Below, in pieces: positions 36,800 to 46,218 of a stretch of 64,000 nucleotides of DNA. The stretch covers positions 1 to 64,000 of the forward strand of contig VXSK01000029.1 of assembly GCA_009838035.1 (NCBI GenBank), given 5' to 3'. Position 1 is the first letter of the stretch. Every line of letters starts with the position of its first letter. Origin of the DNA: Gammaproteobacteria bacterium. GTDB taxonomy: Bacteria > Pseudomonadota > Gammaproteobacteria > Steroidobacterales > Foliamicaceae. The translations under genes and the position numbers were made by a program. Below the pieces are notes generated by a model. That model saw only the letters and a program-made list of their open reading frames with translations. It was not told where the DNA came from and did not search any database.

Positions 36800-39379
36800 T
36801 CAGAACTGAAGATCGACGGAGAAACTGATGGAGCGGCCTCTCGTGTAAAGGCGCTCGGTTCGTCCTCCGCGCAATACTTCGTAGTCGTCATCGAGCAGGT
36901 TGCGAATCTTTAATTGCAGCCTCAGGGGCATGCCGCGGAACTCCACCGCATGGCGGTAATTGAAGTCCAGCCGCGCAACGGGCCGTTCGTAGGAATCGGG
37001 CAGTCCCTGTGTGCCGACGTCCACGATGCGCTCGCCCGCCATGTTGAACAGGAGGGCGGCCTGCAGGTCCCGGTCGGGGTTGTCGTAGCTGAACTGCAGA
37101 TTGGCCACCCAGGGCGACTGGCCTTCCAGGTGGCGCTCGGTGCTGGTCTGCTGCGCCCCGGCCTGGCCTACATTGACCGTGGAGTCCACGAATGCGGCAT
37201 TCAGGCGCAATTCGAAATCCCGCAATGCGTCGGCGAGCGGCCCCAGCTCGGTGCGCAGCTGCATCTCCACTCCCTTGAGCGTGGCGGACTCGGCGTTGGC
37301 GAAGGTGCGGATGCCGCCGGCGCCCAGGCGGATCACGCGCTCGATCGGGTCCTGGAACCGCTTGTGGAAGAAAGCCAGCTGGATGTTGCTGACGTTGTCG
37401 AAGTAGTACTCCCAGCGCAGGTCGACGTTGTCGATGGAAGCCACCATCAGGTCCGGGTTGCCCACGACCGTGTAGCGCTCTTCCGGATCGATATAGGGCG
37501 CCGCGGACAGCTCCTTGAGATCGGGACGGTTGAGCGTGCGGCTGTAGCCGAGGCGAATCTGCTGGGACTCCCCGCCGCCCGGCAGCCAGGTGACCGTCAT
37601 GGCGGGCAGCAAGGCCGCTTCGGACAATTCGCGCACGTTACGCCGGGTCGGGTCGATGAGTTCGAACGTAGTGACGTCCTGGGTGGAGTCCTCGTAGCGG
37701 GCGCCGAACATCCAGCGCCAGTTCAGGCCAAGGTTCAGATCGGCCATCAGGTAGGCTGCCGCCAGGTTGTGTCCGGCGGCGTAGTTGTCGGTGGGCTGAG
37801 TGGTTTCCTGCAATTCCCAGAGACCCTCCGCGATCAGCTCGTCGGAGAATATGAGGTCAGGGCTCTGTCCCAGTCGGGACCGCAGGTTGTTGCGCGAGAA
37901 ATCGGTCAGGAAACGGAACCGGCGGAAATACGAATCGCGCTTCTTGTCGAGCCAGGCCAGGCCGAATGCGATCTCACCGTCCGAATCCGGGCTGAACTGA
38001 ATCGGTAGTGACAGGTTCAGCGCGTAATTGACCGCCTCATCCTCAAGCTCCTCCCAACTCCGCTCGTTTGACTGCCCCGTATCGGAAAAAGCGTAAAGGT
38101 CGCCGGCGTCGTCGAAGCGTTCGTAGCGATAGAAGAGCGTGTCGGGCTCCTCGCGGGTCGCGGCCGACCAGGTCACGGTCCAGTCGATGACCAGGTTTCT
38201 TGCCGCGTCAGGGTGGTGTTCCCCTGCGAATTGCTGGCTGAACAGCTGCCTTTCCACGAATTCGAGCGTTGTGTCGGCAACGTGGATGTCGTTTTCAGAG
38301 TAGAAGCCAAATTCACGCAGGAACGTGCGGTCGGTCCGGCGCGTGACGAAGGTCGTGCTGCGCAAGAAAGTCCCTGCGCTTACGTCCCACTCCACGTTTC
38401 CCAGCAGCGAAAGATCGATCGTGTTCTGGGTCCGGTTCTGCGCGCCTTCATCAAGAGTGGAAAGTTCGTCGCCCACACCCGACAAGCCGAAGGTACGCCG
38501 CTCTTCGTCCCTGTAAGCCCAGTCGTTCGAATACCGCGCCGACAGCATGAAGCCAAGGTCGCCGCCTCCCAGCGGCCGCCCGCCGCCCCAGCGCCCGGAA
38601 ATACTCACGCCGGGTTCAATGTCCCTTAGTTCCGTCGCGTAGCCGCGGTTGAGCGAACGCCCGGCCAGCGCCCGCTCGTCGTCCGAAACGAGATTCAGGG
38701 ACCTGGCGCCGTTCTCGGTGATTCTGTTCAACTCCGTCGGCAGCGTTCGCATGCCGTCGTCCATTCCCAGCCAGTCCCGGCCGCCGCCCGCGAAGTGGAG
38801 TCCGGTGCCGCCGGTGGCCTGGGAATTGCCGCCTATGCCGATGCTGATCTGCATCACGCGTTCCGCGGGCGCGCCGCGGGTCTCCATCGCCACCATGCCG
38901 CCCGAGAAATCTCCCGGCAGGCGAGGCGAATACGTCTTCTGAATATCCACGTTGTCCAGCGCGCCGGTCGGGAACATGTCCATCGGAATGACCCGCCGCG
39001 TGGGGTCCGGGCTGGGCAGCGGCGCTCCGTTCAGCAAGGTGTTGGAGTAGCGCTCGCCCAGCCCGCGCACGTACACGAACTTGCTGTTGATCACGGTCAG
39101 TCCCGGCACCCGGGCCAGCGCATCCACGACGCTGGAGTCGCCGGTAATCGCGAAATCGTCGGACGACAGTGCATCCACAACCGAATCGGAATCGCGGCTA
39201 CGGGTCACCGCATTCGGACGGTAGGCGCCAGTCACGACGATTTCTTCCATAGCGCCCGTGGACGCGGAACTATCGCCGCGGCTGTCCTGGCTTTCGGGGA
39301 TTGCTTCCTGGGCGGAGACCGGCACGGCGGTCAGCATGGTTGCGGACAAAGCCGCCAATGCAATGCTTCTGATCTTCAT
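36800..39379 (-). CDS. TonB-dependent outer-membrane receptor
   Basis: The 859-residue protein has a signal peptide (LAALSATMLTAVPVSAQ), a TonB-box-like MEEIVVTGAY near residue 43, a plug with VVDALARVPGLTVINSKFVY and RGLGERYSNTLLNGAPLPSP, and a beta barrel ending in SISFSVDLQF. The plug type matches receptors commonly paired with a surface lipoprotein, as here. A ribosome site (AAGGAGG) precedes ATG 39379. A direct-repeat array resembling a Pho box lies about 58 bp upstream, and phoBR is nearby, so phosphate control is plausible. Confidence 0.91.
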   Translation of the reverse strand: MKIRSIALAALSATMLTAVPVSAQEAIPESQDSRGDSSASTGAMEEIVVTGAYRPNAVTRSRDSDSVVDALSSDDFAITGDSSVVDALARVPGLTVINSKFVYVRGLGERYSNTLLNGAPLPSPDPTRRVIPMDMFPTGALDNVDIQKTYSPRLPGDFSGGMVAMETRGAPAERVMQISIGIGGNSQATGGTGLHFAGGGRDWLGMDDGMRTLPTELNRITENGARSLNLVSDDERALAGRSLNRGYATELRDIEPGVSISGRWGGGRPLGGGDLGFMLSARYSNDWAYRDEERRTFGLSGVGDELSTLDEGAQNRTQNTIDLSLLGNVEWDVSAGTFLRSTTFVTRRTDRTFLREFGFYSENDIHVADTTLEFVERQLFSQQFAGEHHPDAARNLVIDWTVTWSAATREEPDTLFYRYERFDDAGDLYAFSDTGQSNERSWEELEDEAVNYALNLSLPIQFSPDSDGEIAFGLAWLDKKRDSYFRRFRFLTDFSRNNLRSRLGQSPDLIFSDELIAEGLWELQETTQPTDNYAAGHNLAAAYLMADLNLGLNWRWMFGARYEDSTQDVTTFELIDPTRRNVRELSEAALLPAMTVTWLPGGGESQQIRLGYSRTLNRPDLKELSAAPYIDPEERYTVVGNPDLMVASIDNVDLRWEYYFDNVSNIQLAFFHKRFQDPIERVIRLGAGGIRTFANAESATLKGVEMQLRTELGPLADALRDFELRLNAAFVDSTVNVGQAGAQQTSTERHLEGQSPWVANLQFSYDNPDRDLQAALLFNMAGERIVDVGTQGLPDSYERPVARLDFNYRHAVEFRGMPLRLQLKIRNLLDDDYEVLRGGRTERLYTRGRSISFSVDLQF

Positions 39380-39436
39380 TGAATGCGCAAGACCCTCCTT
39401 GGGCTTCGCATTTCAACCGACGCGTGTAAACCTCCC

Positions 39437-39484
39437 GTTACAGGGAAATTACGGTTTGGTTACGAATATGAACCGTTTGTTACG
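39437..39484 (-). promoter_or_regulatory. candidate Pho box (11-bp spaced direct repeats) upstream of the TonB receptor
   Basis: On the plus strand GTTACA (39437), ATTACG (39448) and GTTACG (39459) recur exactly every 11 bp. A degenerate GAACCG follows at 39470 and another GTTACG at 39479. On the receptor's strand these read CGTAAC/TGTAAC-type half-sites separated by 4-5 bp. PhoB binds 7-bp half-sites with 11-bp periodicity (E. coli CTGTCAT), so the spacing fits and the sequence partly fits. The last half-site ends about 58 bp before the receptor ATG. Confidence 0.5.
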
Positions 39485-39489
39485 CCGGC

Positions 39490-40506
39490 CTAGTCGGCGA
39501 TTTCTTCCACGAGTTCGATGGCGAAGCCGTTGGGCGCGGCCAGCGTGGCGCGACGAGTGGCGATTGCCGCCGGGCGAGCATCGACGATGAGCGGTTCGCA
39601 CAGCACTTCGGCGCCGAAGCTGCGGGCGCGTTCGAGCACCGCGTCGAGGTCGGTCGTCATGAACGACCACATCACCATGCCGCGGTTCGGCGGCCGGGAC
39701 GGCGCAACGGCATCGGCGCCGGTTCCGTACCAGTCCAGAAAAACCAGGTACTTGCTCTCCGCGCCCGGCGCGAAGACTTGCAGGAACCGCATGTTCGAAC
39801 CCGGCGGCACTTCCAGCAGACCGCCCGCCGGGCCTTCGCTGGGAAGATCGATGTCGCGGCGCACTTCGTAGCCCAGCACTTCGGTGTAGAAGTCCAGGCT
39901 GCGCTGACCGTTGTTGATGACCTGGCTCGAATACGCCGGGCCTCCGGTCAGCGTCCCTTCGGAAATCGGGCAGATCGGGGCCAGGTCCGGCGGCCGTGCA
40001 ATGCCGAGCACGTAGACGCCATCGGGCGCGCGCAGGTGGGTCTCAAGGGCATCGTAGGGCGTGCCGTCCGGACGATGAAGCGGAATGCGGGTAACGCCGG
40101 CCACGGTGCCGAAGCCCATGCGATCGCTCTCGGCGATCAGCTTCTCCATGTCGGCGCAGGCGAAGCCGACCGCCAGGCCGCCTTCCAATAGCGCATTCAT
40201 TCCGGGGCGCACCTCCGGCCGATCGCCGCTGACGCCGATCACGCGCAGGTACGGCATGTCGGTATTGCCCGGCTGTTGGTAGAGGACGTGCTCCCAGTCG
40301 CCCTCGTCCTCCAGTCCCCAGAGTTGGGTCAGCGGGCCGCGAATTTCGTCCGCCAAATCGTCAATCGCCGGTTCCAGTCCCATCAGCTCGGAATAGAAGG
40401 CGCGGCAGCGCTCCATGTCGCTGGTCACAACCGTCGCGGCGGCCAGCGTGCCGACCAGTGCGTCGCCCTTGGTCTCGCCGGGCGCCAGCGGGTTCGTCGT
40501 TTTCAT
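39490..40506 (-). CDS. two-domain VOC (glyoxalase/dioxygenase-fold) protein
   Basis: The 338-residue cytoplasmic protein has two vicinal-oxygen-chelate modules, about residues 15-165 (AAATVVTSDMERCRAFYSEL) and 180-335 (SSQVINNGQRSLDFYTEVLG, ending APNGFAIELVEE). Metal-binding His/Glu positions are poorly conserved in the first module, so it may not be a classical glyoxalase. The start is ATG 40506; upstream TTG 40515 is less likely. It is divergent from the TRAP solute-binding protein gene with a 63-bp gap. Confidence 0.8.
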   Translation of the reverse strand: MKTTNPLAPGETKGDALVGTLAAATVVTSDMERCRAFYSELMGLEPAIDDLADEIRGPLTQLWGLEDEGDWEHVLYQQPGNTDMPYLRVIGVSGDRPEVRPGMNALLEGGLAVGFACADMEKLIAESDRMGFGTVAGVTRIPLHRPDGTPYDALETHLRAPDGVYVLGIARPPDLAPICPISEGTLTGGPAYSSQVINNGQRSLDFYTEVLGYEVRRDIDLPSEGPAGGLLEVPPGSNMRFLQVFAPGAESKYLVFLDWYGTGADAVAPSRPPNRGMVMWSFMTTDLDAVLERARSFGAEVLCEPLIVDARPAAIATRRATLAAPNGFAIELVEEIAD

Positions 40507-40569
40507 GGCGCGCAATGATAACGAAGACGGGTGCGTTATTCTTTAGCGAATCGGGTAAAGGCACACAGG

Positions 40570-41691
40570 ATGACCGAGCAGCGCCGACGCTTCCTCAAGA
40601 TGCTCGCCGCCGGCGCGGCCGGGGTGGCGGCGGCCGGATGCGCGCCTTCACCGGGCAGCGGAACGGCTGCTTCCGTGGACGGGCGCGGCGGATCGGGCGA
40701 GCGCTACCGCTGGCGCCTGGTCACCGCCTGGCCGCCGGGGCTGCCCGGTTTCGGCACGACTGCCGTGGCGCTGGCGGACACTCTGCGCGAGGTCTCGGGC
40801 GGGCGGCTCACCCTCCAGGTCTATGCGGCCGGCGAACTGGTGCCCGCTTTCGAGGTCTTCGACGCGGTATCCCGCGGCAGCGTGGAGATGGGGCATTCGG
40901 CGCCCGCTTACTGGAAGGGACAGGCGCCCACCACCCAGTTGTTCACCGGCTACCCCTTCGGGATGCTGCCGGCCGAATTCAATGCCTGGATGGCCTATGG
41001 CGGCGGCATGGAACTGTGGCGGGAATGCTATGAGCCGTACGGGCTGGTGCCGTTCCCAGGCGGGAACACCGGCGCCCAGATGGGCGGCTGGTTCCGCCGC
41101 GAGATCCGCTCGGTGGACGACTTTTCCGGGCTCAAGATCCGGATGCCGGGCCTGGGCGGGGACGTGCTGCGCCGGCTGGGGGCGACGGTGGTCAACCTGC
41201 CGGGCGGCGAGCTGTTCACGGCGCTGCAGTCGGGGCTGATCGACGCTACCGAATGGGCCAGCCCCTACAACGACTTGCCGCTGGGTCTGTACCAGGCGGC
41301 GCCCTACTACTACTTCCCCGGCTGGCACGAACCGGCCGGCTCGATCGAGATCATCGTCAACCGCAAGGCGCTGGAGTCGCTGCCGGGAGAGCTGCAGAAA
41401 CTGATCCAGACGGCTTGCACGGCGGTCAATCACCAGATGCTCTCCGAATTCATGGCCCGCAACGTGCAGGCGCTGCGGGTGCTGGTCGAGGAGCACGGGG
41501 TGCAGTTGCGGCGTTTCCCCGCGGAAGTGCTGAACGGACTGCACCATGCCGCAAATGAAACTCTGGACGAACTCGGCGCCGGCAATCCGCTGGCCGGGCG
41601 GATCCTGCGCTCGTACCGCGAATTCCAGGAAGGCGTGGCCGGCTGGCAGGCCATTTCGGAAGGCTCGTACCTAAGCGCCCGCGACTCGTGA
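40570..41691 (+). CDS. TRAP transporter solute-binding protein (DctP family, TakP-like)
   Basis: The 373-residue protein has a twin-arginine/lipobox-like leader (EQRRRFLKMLAAGAAG, then AAAGC) and a DctP domain. YRWRLVTAWPPGLPGFGT, LFTGYPFGMLPAEFNAWM, GGNTGAQMGGWFRREI and DATEWASPYNDLPLGLY match the subgroup that binds 2-oxo acids or related carboxylates. No DctQ or DctM permease gene is next to it. The following gene encodes a membrane protein of another type. It therefore either works with permeases encoded elsewhere or serves as a sensor. The start is ATG 40570, followed directly by the signal. Confidence 0.87.
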   Translation: MTEQRRRFLKMLAAGAAGVAAAGCAPSPGSGTAASVDGRGGSGERYRWRLVTAWPPGLPGFGTTAVALADTLREVSGGRLTLQVYAAGELVPAFEVFDAVSRGSVEMGHSAPAYWKGQAPTTQLFTGYPFGMLPAEFNAWMAYGGGMELWRECYEPYGLVPFPGGNTGAQMGGWFRREIRSVDDFSGLKIRMPGLGGDVLRRLGATVVNLPGGELFTALQSGLIDATEWASPYNDLPLGLYQAAPYYYFPGWHEPAGSIEIIVNRKALESLPGELQKLIQTACTAVNHQMLSEFMARNVQALRVLVEEHGVQLRRFPAEVLNGLHHAANETLDELGAGNPLAGRILRSYREFQEGVAGWQAISEGSYLSARDS

Positions 41692-42401
41692 TTCGGCATG
41701 GCCCCGCGCCGCGCGGCCGTTCAGCGCCGCTGAATACGAGCGCCGCGATCCAGGCGGACCGCAAGGCAGTGTGGATCGCTACCCTGACCGCGGTAGTGCC
41801 CACGCTTACGGTCAACGTCTGTTACGCAATTTCGAGCACGCAGGGCCTGGTGCCCGCTTGCATCCCCTATTTCGAGGGCTGCACGTCGATCAGTTCCGCC
41901 GGGCGCTACGGCATCAGCTACTACCTGTTCAAGGTGGGCATGGTAGGCGCGGCGGTCCTGCTGGTCCTGTTCTGGCGGCAGATGTCCGGTCACATTCGCG
42001 CGGCCACCGGGCGCGCGGCGCCCGTGGCTGCGGCGTGCGGCATGGGCGGCGCGGCCTTCCTGGTTCTCTACACGGCGTTCCTGGGAAGCGAGGGCGATTT
42101 CTATTTCCTGATGCGGCGCTTCGGCACGCTGCTTTACTTCGGACTGACGATGGTGGCTCAACTCATGGCCTTGCGGCGTCTGGAGACCTTCGCTCCGCCA
42201 TGGCTGACGAGAACGATGAAGTGGATCCTGTTCTCGATGCTGTTCTTCGGTTTCTTCAGCATCCCGGTGATGAACTACATGGACAACAAAGACACCTTCC
42301 AGGACATCATCGAGTGGGATTTCTCCCTGCTGATGCAGACCTACTTCCTGTTCACCGCCATCTGGCTGGCCCGCCTCCGCAAAAACCGGTTGACGAACTA
42401 G
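41688..42401 (+). CDS. integral membrane protein, Frag1/DRAM/Sfk1-like
   Basis: The 237-residue protein has five to six hydrophobic segments (about residues 29-47, 72-95, 110-128, 140-160, 180-197, 210-228). The first loop, with CYAISSTQGLVPACIPYFEG and CTSISSAGRYG, resembles the Frag1/DRAM/Sfk1 membrane family, whose bacterial members are uncharacterised. GTG 41688 overlaps the stop of the solute-binding protein (GTGA), so the two are translationally coupled. Its stop overlaps the convergent CpcT-like gene in a shared CTAG. It is longer than a DctQ subunit and does not look like one. Confidence 0.7.
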   Translation: MIRHGPAPRGRSAPLNTSAAIQADRKAVWIATLTAVVPTLTVNVCYAISSTQGLVPACIPYFEGCTSISSAGRYGISYYLFKVGMVGAAVLLVLFWRQMSGHIRAATGRAAPVAAACGMGGAAFLVLYTAFLGSEGDFYFLMRRFGTLLYFGLTMVAQLMALRRLETFAPPWLTRTMKWILFSMLFFGFFSIPVMNYMDNKDTFQDIIEWDFSLLMQTYFLFTAIWLARLRKNRLTN

Positions 42402-43441
42402 TCGTCGGCTTTGTAGCGCATGGCTTCGATGAAGCGGGGGTCGTCGGGGTCGGCGAGCTTGCAGCGGGCGGACGCCCATTCGGTGCTGAAGCCCACCCGG
42501 CCGCTTTCCGGCGTGGCCCAGGCATTGCCGATCACATTTTCCTGCCCGTATGCGCCCGGCTCGCCGTCGTGCAGCGTTAGGCGCGCGAGGTCCACGAAGT
42601 TGCGTCCGGAACTGGACGGCCACAGCGACGTCAGGAATTCCAGGTGGATGTCGCGCGGTTCGGGCTCCTCGGTCGTGATGGTGAAGACGTCGCCCCGGTC
42701 GTGCATGAAGAACGGGTTGATCACCTGGTTGTTGCCGTCCTCGTGGCGCAATGCGGCAAAACATTCGTAGCGGCGCGCCTTGTACATGCGCAGGTGGGTG
42801 CGGTCCAGGCGGCCGGAAATGAGCGAACCGTCTTCGAGGTAGCCGTTGTCGTAAATCCACAGCTCGTCGGGATTGAGGATCCACTCGGCGTCCCAGGTCA
42901 TCTGCTGGCCGGTGTTCTTCGAAATCATCGTGCATTGACCGAACTCGCCGAGCAGACCCCTGAGCTGTTTGCCGTGCCGACGCCAGTTGAAGCTGCAGTT
43001 GCCGCCGTAATTGGGATCGGGCTGCAGCTCGGGCCAGACGTCCGGCCGGAGATGGGCATCGACATACAGATGGGGATCCTTGATGCGTCGGCCGGATATG
43101 GAAACCGCGCCCAGTTCCTCGTCGATCGAAATCAGGAACACCACCTGCTGACCGGGAAACACCGGTCCGTCGTCGCCATCCAGCCTGATCTGCGTGTAGA
43201 TCACGTGTTCGGCCAGGTGGGGCGCTTCGATTTCGGCAAACACCCGGTAGAAGAGGTCATGCTCGCCGTCCGGCGGCGTTCCGAGGTTGCGTTCGAGGAA
43301 AACCTGGGGAACGGACGAATACTCGCCCGGCATCCAGGCCATGAAGTCCTCGAGGACCTTCATCAGCTCGGGCTTCGAGTTGGTAGCGCTCGCGGGTATG
43401 GCCGTCAAGGACAGTGCGATCGCGGCGATAAAGGCGCGCAT
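42398..43441 (-). CDS. exported CpcT/CpeT-like protein
   Basis: The 347-residue protein has a signal peptide (FIAAIALSLTAIPASA). The middle resembles the CpcT/CpeT family: FMAWMPGEYSSVPQVF near the start, FNWRRHGKQLRGLLGEFGQC and then a WDAEWILNPDELWIYDNGY segment. In cyanobacteria these lyases attach bilins to phycobiliproteins; here there is no sign of phycobilisomes, so the role must differ. The C-terminal 90 residues (from about 250) extend beyond the usual family length. It is 22 bp downstream of the molybdenum-hydroxylase gene on the same strand, a likely operon. Confidence 0.62.
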   Translation of the reverse strand: MRAFIAAIALSLTAIPASATNSKPELMKVLEDFMAWMPGEYSSVPQVFLERNLGTPPDGEHDLFYRVFAEIEAPHLAEHVIYTQIRLDGDDGPVFPGQQVVFLISIDEELGAVSISGRRIKDPHLYVDAHLRPDVWPELQPDPNYGGNCSFNWRRHGKQLRGLLGEFGQCTMISKNTGQQMTWDAEWILNPDELWIYDNGYLEDGSLISGRLDRTHLRMYKARRYECFAALRHEDGNNQVINPFFMHDRGDVFTITTEEPEPRDIHLEFLTSLWPSSSGRNFVDLARLTLHDGEPGAYGQENVIGNAWATPESGRVGFSTEWASARCKLADPDDPRFIEAMRYKADD

Positions 43442-43463
43442 GGGCTCAATCCTCCAATTTGCG

Positions 43464-45623
43464 TCAGGCCTTGAGGTCGTCGTCGCGAAGCGGGAGCTTG
43501 CGGACGCGCCGTCCGGTGGCGGCGAACAGCGCGTTGCAGAACGCGGGCGCCACCAGGGGCGTGCCGAGTTCGCCGATTCCCGTGGGCGGATGGTCCGATG
43601 CAATCAGTTCCACTTCGATGGTCGGCGTGGTGGCCAGCGTCAGCATCCGGTAGCGGTCGAAGTTGCCTTCCGCCACCGCGCCGTCCTCCAGGTTGATTTC
43701 CCCGAACAACAGGGCGCTCAATCCATAAATGATGGCGCCCTCGATCTGCGCCTCGACGTTGTCCGGATCCACCGCCAGCCCGCAATCCACGGCGGCGCGG
43801 ACCCTTCGCGCCCGCCACGCCCCGTCTTTGCGTTCAAGTTCCACCTGCGTGCCGATATAGCTGGAAAACAGCTTGGCAACCGCTATGCCGCTTTGCGCGG
43901 TCCAGCCTTCGGCCGCCGTCTCCAGCACCTTCAGCGCGCGCGGATCGGTGGTGAGCTCGGCACGCAGTTCAACCGGATTGCGGCCGCCGGCGTGCGCCAC
44001 CTCGTCGAGGAAACTTTCGGCGAAAAACGAGTTCATGCTGGAGGCCACGCTGCGCCAGAATCCGCCGCGCACGGGCATTTGCCGCATAACGTAGTCCACG
44101 CGCCGGTTGGGAACCGCGTACAGGTCGTTGAAGAGAGCGCCCACCGAAGACGGATCCGCCGATTCTTCCACCATCCACGGCCAGCGCTCGGCCAGCAGCG
44201 AATGCCCGGCCGACTTGGCCGTCCATGCGCTCGGGCGGCCGGAATCGTCCAGCGCCGCACGCAGCCGCGCTACGTAGGGCGGACGGTAACAGTCGTGGCG
44301 CATGTCCTGCTCGCGGCTCCACACCAGCCGAACCGGCCGGTCCGGCAGTCCCTGCTCGTGCAGCGCTTTTGCGATCGACAGTGCCTGCACGGCCACTTCC
44401 GACTCGATGCGCCGTCCAAATGCGCCACCCATGTTGCAGTGGTGCAGCAGCACGTTTTCCGGCTCCAGGCCGAAGATGTTGCCGATGTCGGCCTGCAGGC
44501 GCTGCAGGTTCTGCGAAGGAACCCACATTTCGCATCCCTCACCGCTATAGCGCGCCGTGGCCCCCAGCGGTTCCATGTTGGCGTGAGCCAGGATGGGCGC
44601 CTCGTAGGTCGCATCCAGCGTCCGCTCGGCGGATGCAAGAACGGACTCCGGATCGCCGGCTTCAAACCAGTTGCGGCCGTCCTCGGCCGCGAGCGCACCG
44701 CGCAGTTCTTCGAAGACCGATTCGGTGCTGCTGGTGTCGCCGCCTTCCCAGACGATGTCTGCCTGTTCGAGGGCGGAGGACGCCGTCCAGTAGTCTTCGG
44801 CCACCGCCGCCACCGCCTCATCGCCGATGGCCATGACTTTGGGCCATGCGCCGTCCGGCGACTCGTAGGCGAGGCTCTTCAGGCGCGCTCCGCGGCGCGG
44901 CGCATTGAGCACGGCGGCATGCAAGGCAGGTTCGCCGCCTGCGGAATCGGCCATGAACGGAAATGTGCCCATGACCTTTGGAGCGCTGTCCTTGCGCGGG
45001 GCGTGCTTGCCGATCAGTCGGAATTCCTCGCGCGACTTGAGCCTCGGTTCTTCCGGAACCGGCATGCCCGCGGCTTTCCCTGCCAGCTCCCCGTAACTCA
45101 GCGAGCGGCCATTGCACCAGACCTGCGATTGCTCGGCGTAACAGTCCGAGGCCGGCACACCCCACTCTTCCGCGGCAGCCGCCACCAGCATCTCGCGGGC
45201 AGCGGCGCCGGCCTGGCGAAGGCCCTTGTGATAACCCATGATCGACACGCTGTTGCCGGAACCCTGGCCGCGATCCAGACGCGCTGCGTTGCCGTAAGCG
45301 CCCGGGTCAAGCGGCGCGTAACGCACCTGGACGTCGCCCCAGGCGACTTCCATTTCATCGGCAAGCATCAGCGGCAGGCTGTGCAGAATACCCTGCCCCA
45401 TGTCGCCCACCGGGCACAGTATCGTTACAGCGCCCTGCTCGTCGAGCGTTACCCAGGCGTTGAGCGGGCCGCCCGATTCGCGGGCCGACGCCACCCGCAG
45501 TCCAAAGGCGGGGGCGGCCAGCAAGGCGCCGGCCGCGGCCAGCAACTCACGGCGATTCAGGGAAAGACAAGACTGGGCGGCCGGATCCGTCCGCCCTGCG
45601 GATGAAGCGTTTGTTTTCAGCAT
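43464..45623 (-). CDS. exported molybdopterin-binding hydroxylase large subunit (IorB/isoquinoline 1-oxidoreductase-like)
   Basis: The 719-residue protein has a twin-arginine leader ([21 protein letters not shown]) and the xanthine-oxidase-family large-subunit fold. Visible pieces are [66 protein letters not shown] and the catalytic Glu in GIGELGTP near the C-terminus. These enzymes hydroxylate N-heterocycles or aldehydes. Paired with the 2Fe-2S subunit and cytochrome c encoded divergently from 45742, it should pass electrons to a periplasmic cytochrome. Start ATG 45623; an upstream frame extension has no signal peptide. Confidence 0.88.
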   Translation of the reverse strand: MLKTNASSAGRTDPAAQSCLSLNRRELLAAAGALLAAPAFGLRVASARESGGPLNAWVTLDEQGAVTILCPVGDMGQGILHSLPLMLADEMEVAWGDVQVRYAPLDPGAYGNAARLDRGQGSGNSVSIMGYHKGLRQAGAAAREMLVAAAAEEWGVPASDCYAEQSQVWCNGRSLSYGELAGKAAGMPVPEEPRLKSREEFRLIGKHAPRKDSAPKVMGTFPFMADSAGGEPALHAAVLNAPRRGARLKSLAYESPDGAWPKVMAIGDEAVAAVAEDYWTASSALEQADIVWEGGDTSSTESVFEELRGALAAEDGRNWFEAGDPESVLASAERTLDATYEAPILAHANMEPLGATARYSGEGCEMWVPSQNLQRLQADIGNIFGLEPENVLLHHCNMGGAFGRRIESEVAVQALSIAKALHEQGLPDRPVRLVWSREQDMRHDCYRPPYVARLRAALDDSGRPSAWTAKSAGHSLLAERWPWMVEESADPSSVGALFNDLYAVPNRRVDYVMRQMPVRGGFWRSVASSMNSFFAESFLDEVAHAGGRNPVELRAELTTDPRALKVLETAAEGWTAQSGIAVAKLFSSYIGTQVELERKDGAWRARRVRAAVDCGLAVDPDNVEAQIEGAIIYGLSALLFGEINLEDGAVAEGNFDRYRMLTLATTPTIEVELIASDHPPTGIGELGTPLVAPAFCNALFAATGRRVRKLPLRDDDLKA

Positions 45624-45741
45624 AGCGCCACGAATAATAAACCGGATGAAGAATGCGCTCCGGCACACACTCGACCAGCGCCGGGAATCGCAGCTTAAGG
45701 TGGGACAGCCGCGACGCTCGTGCGTGATAAACTGCTCCGCC

Positions 45742-46218
45742 GTGGCGAGCTTTACTCTCAATGGACGCGCGGTCACGCTGGACGTGCCCGATGACATGCC
45801 GCTGTTGTGGGCGCTGCGCGATCATCTCAACCTGACCGGCACAAAATACGGCTGCGGCATCGCCTTGTGCGGCGCCTGCACGGTGCATCTGGATGGAATT
45901 GCCGTGCGGTCCTGCCGGATCAATACCGCCGCCGCCGAGGGGCGCAGCATCACGACGATCGAGGGCCTGGCGGAGAACGGCCAGCCTCACCCGGTGCAGC
46001 AGGCCTGGATCGACGAGCAGGTCCCGCAGTGCGGCTACTGCCAACCCGGCATGGTGATGGCCGCGGCGGCGCTACTGGCGGACAACCCCTCGCCCAGCGA
46101 CGAAGACATCGATCGCTCGATCACCAACATCTGCCGCTGCGGCACCTACCCGCGTATCCGGCGGGCCATCCACGCTGCAGCCGGGGCCATGTCGGCAACC
46201 ACGGCCGGCGAAAGTTGA
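45742..46218 (+). CDS. 2Fe-2S subunit of the molybdenum hydroxylase (IorA-like)
   Basis: The 158-residue small subunit has an N-terminal ferredoxin-like cluster (Cys38, Cys43, Cys46, Cys58) and a second 2Fe-2S cluster in the helical domain (Cys97, Cys100, Cys131, Cys133). This is the standard pattern for xanthine-oxidase-family alpha subunits. I start at GTG 45742 ([10 protein letters not shown]), which fits the family N-terminus, although the ribosome site is weak; ATG 45649 would add a basic stretch. It has no signal of its own and would be exported as a complex with the twin-arginine large subunit. The 118-bp gap to the large-subunit gene should contain both promoters. Confidence 0.88.
   Translation: MASFTLNGRAVTLDVPDDMPLLWALRDHLNLTGTKYGCGIALCGACTVHLDGIAVRSCRINTAAAEGRSITTIEGLAENGQPHPVQQAWIDEQVPQCGYCQPGMVMAAAALLADNPSPSDEDIDRSITNICRCGTYPRIRRAIHAAAGAMSATTAGES

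Noticed and set aside
41688..42401. The membrane protein after the solute-binding protein as DctQ
   Set aside because: It is longer, has five to six segments, and its first loop matches Frag1/DRAM/Sfk1-like proteins.
43287..45605. A long open frame on the plus strand opposite the molybdenum hydroxylase gene
   Set aside because: It has no recognisable motifs or signal and lies wholly antisense to a clear gene; open antisense frames are common in GC-rich DNA.
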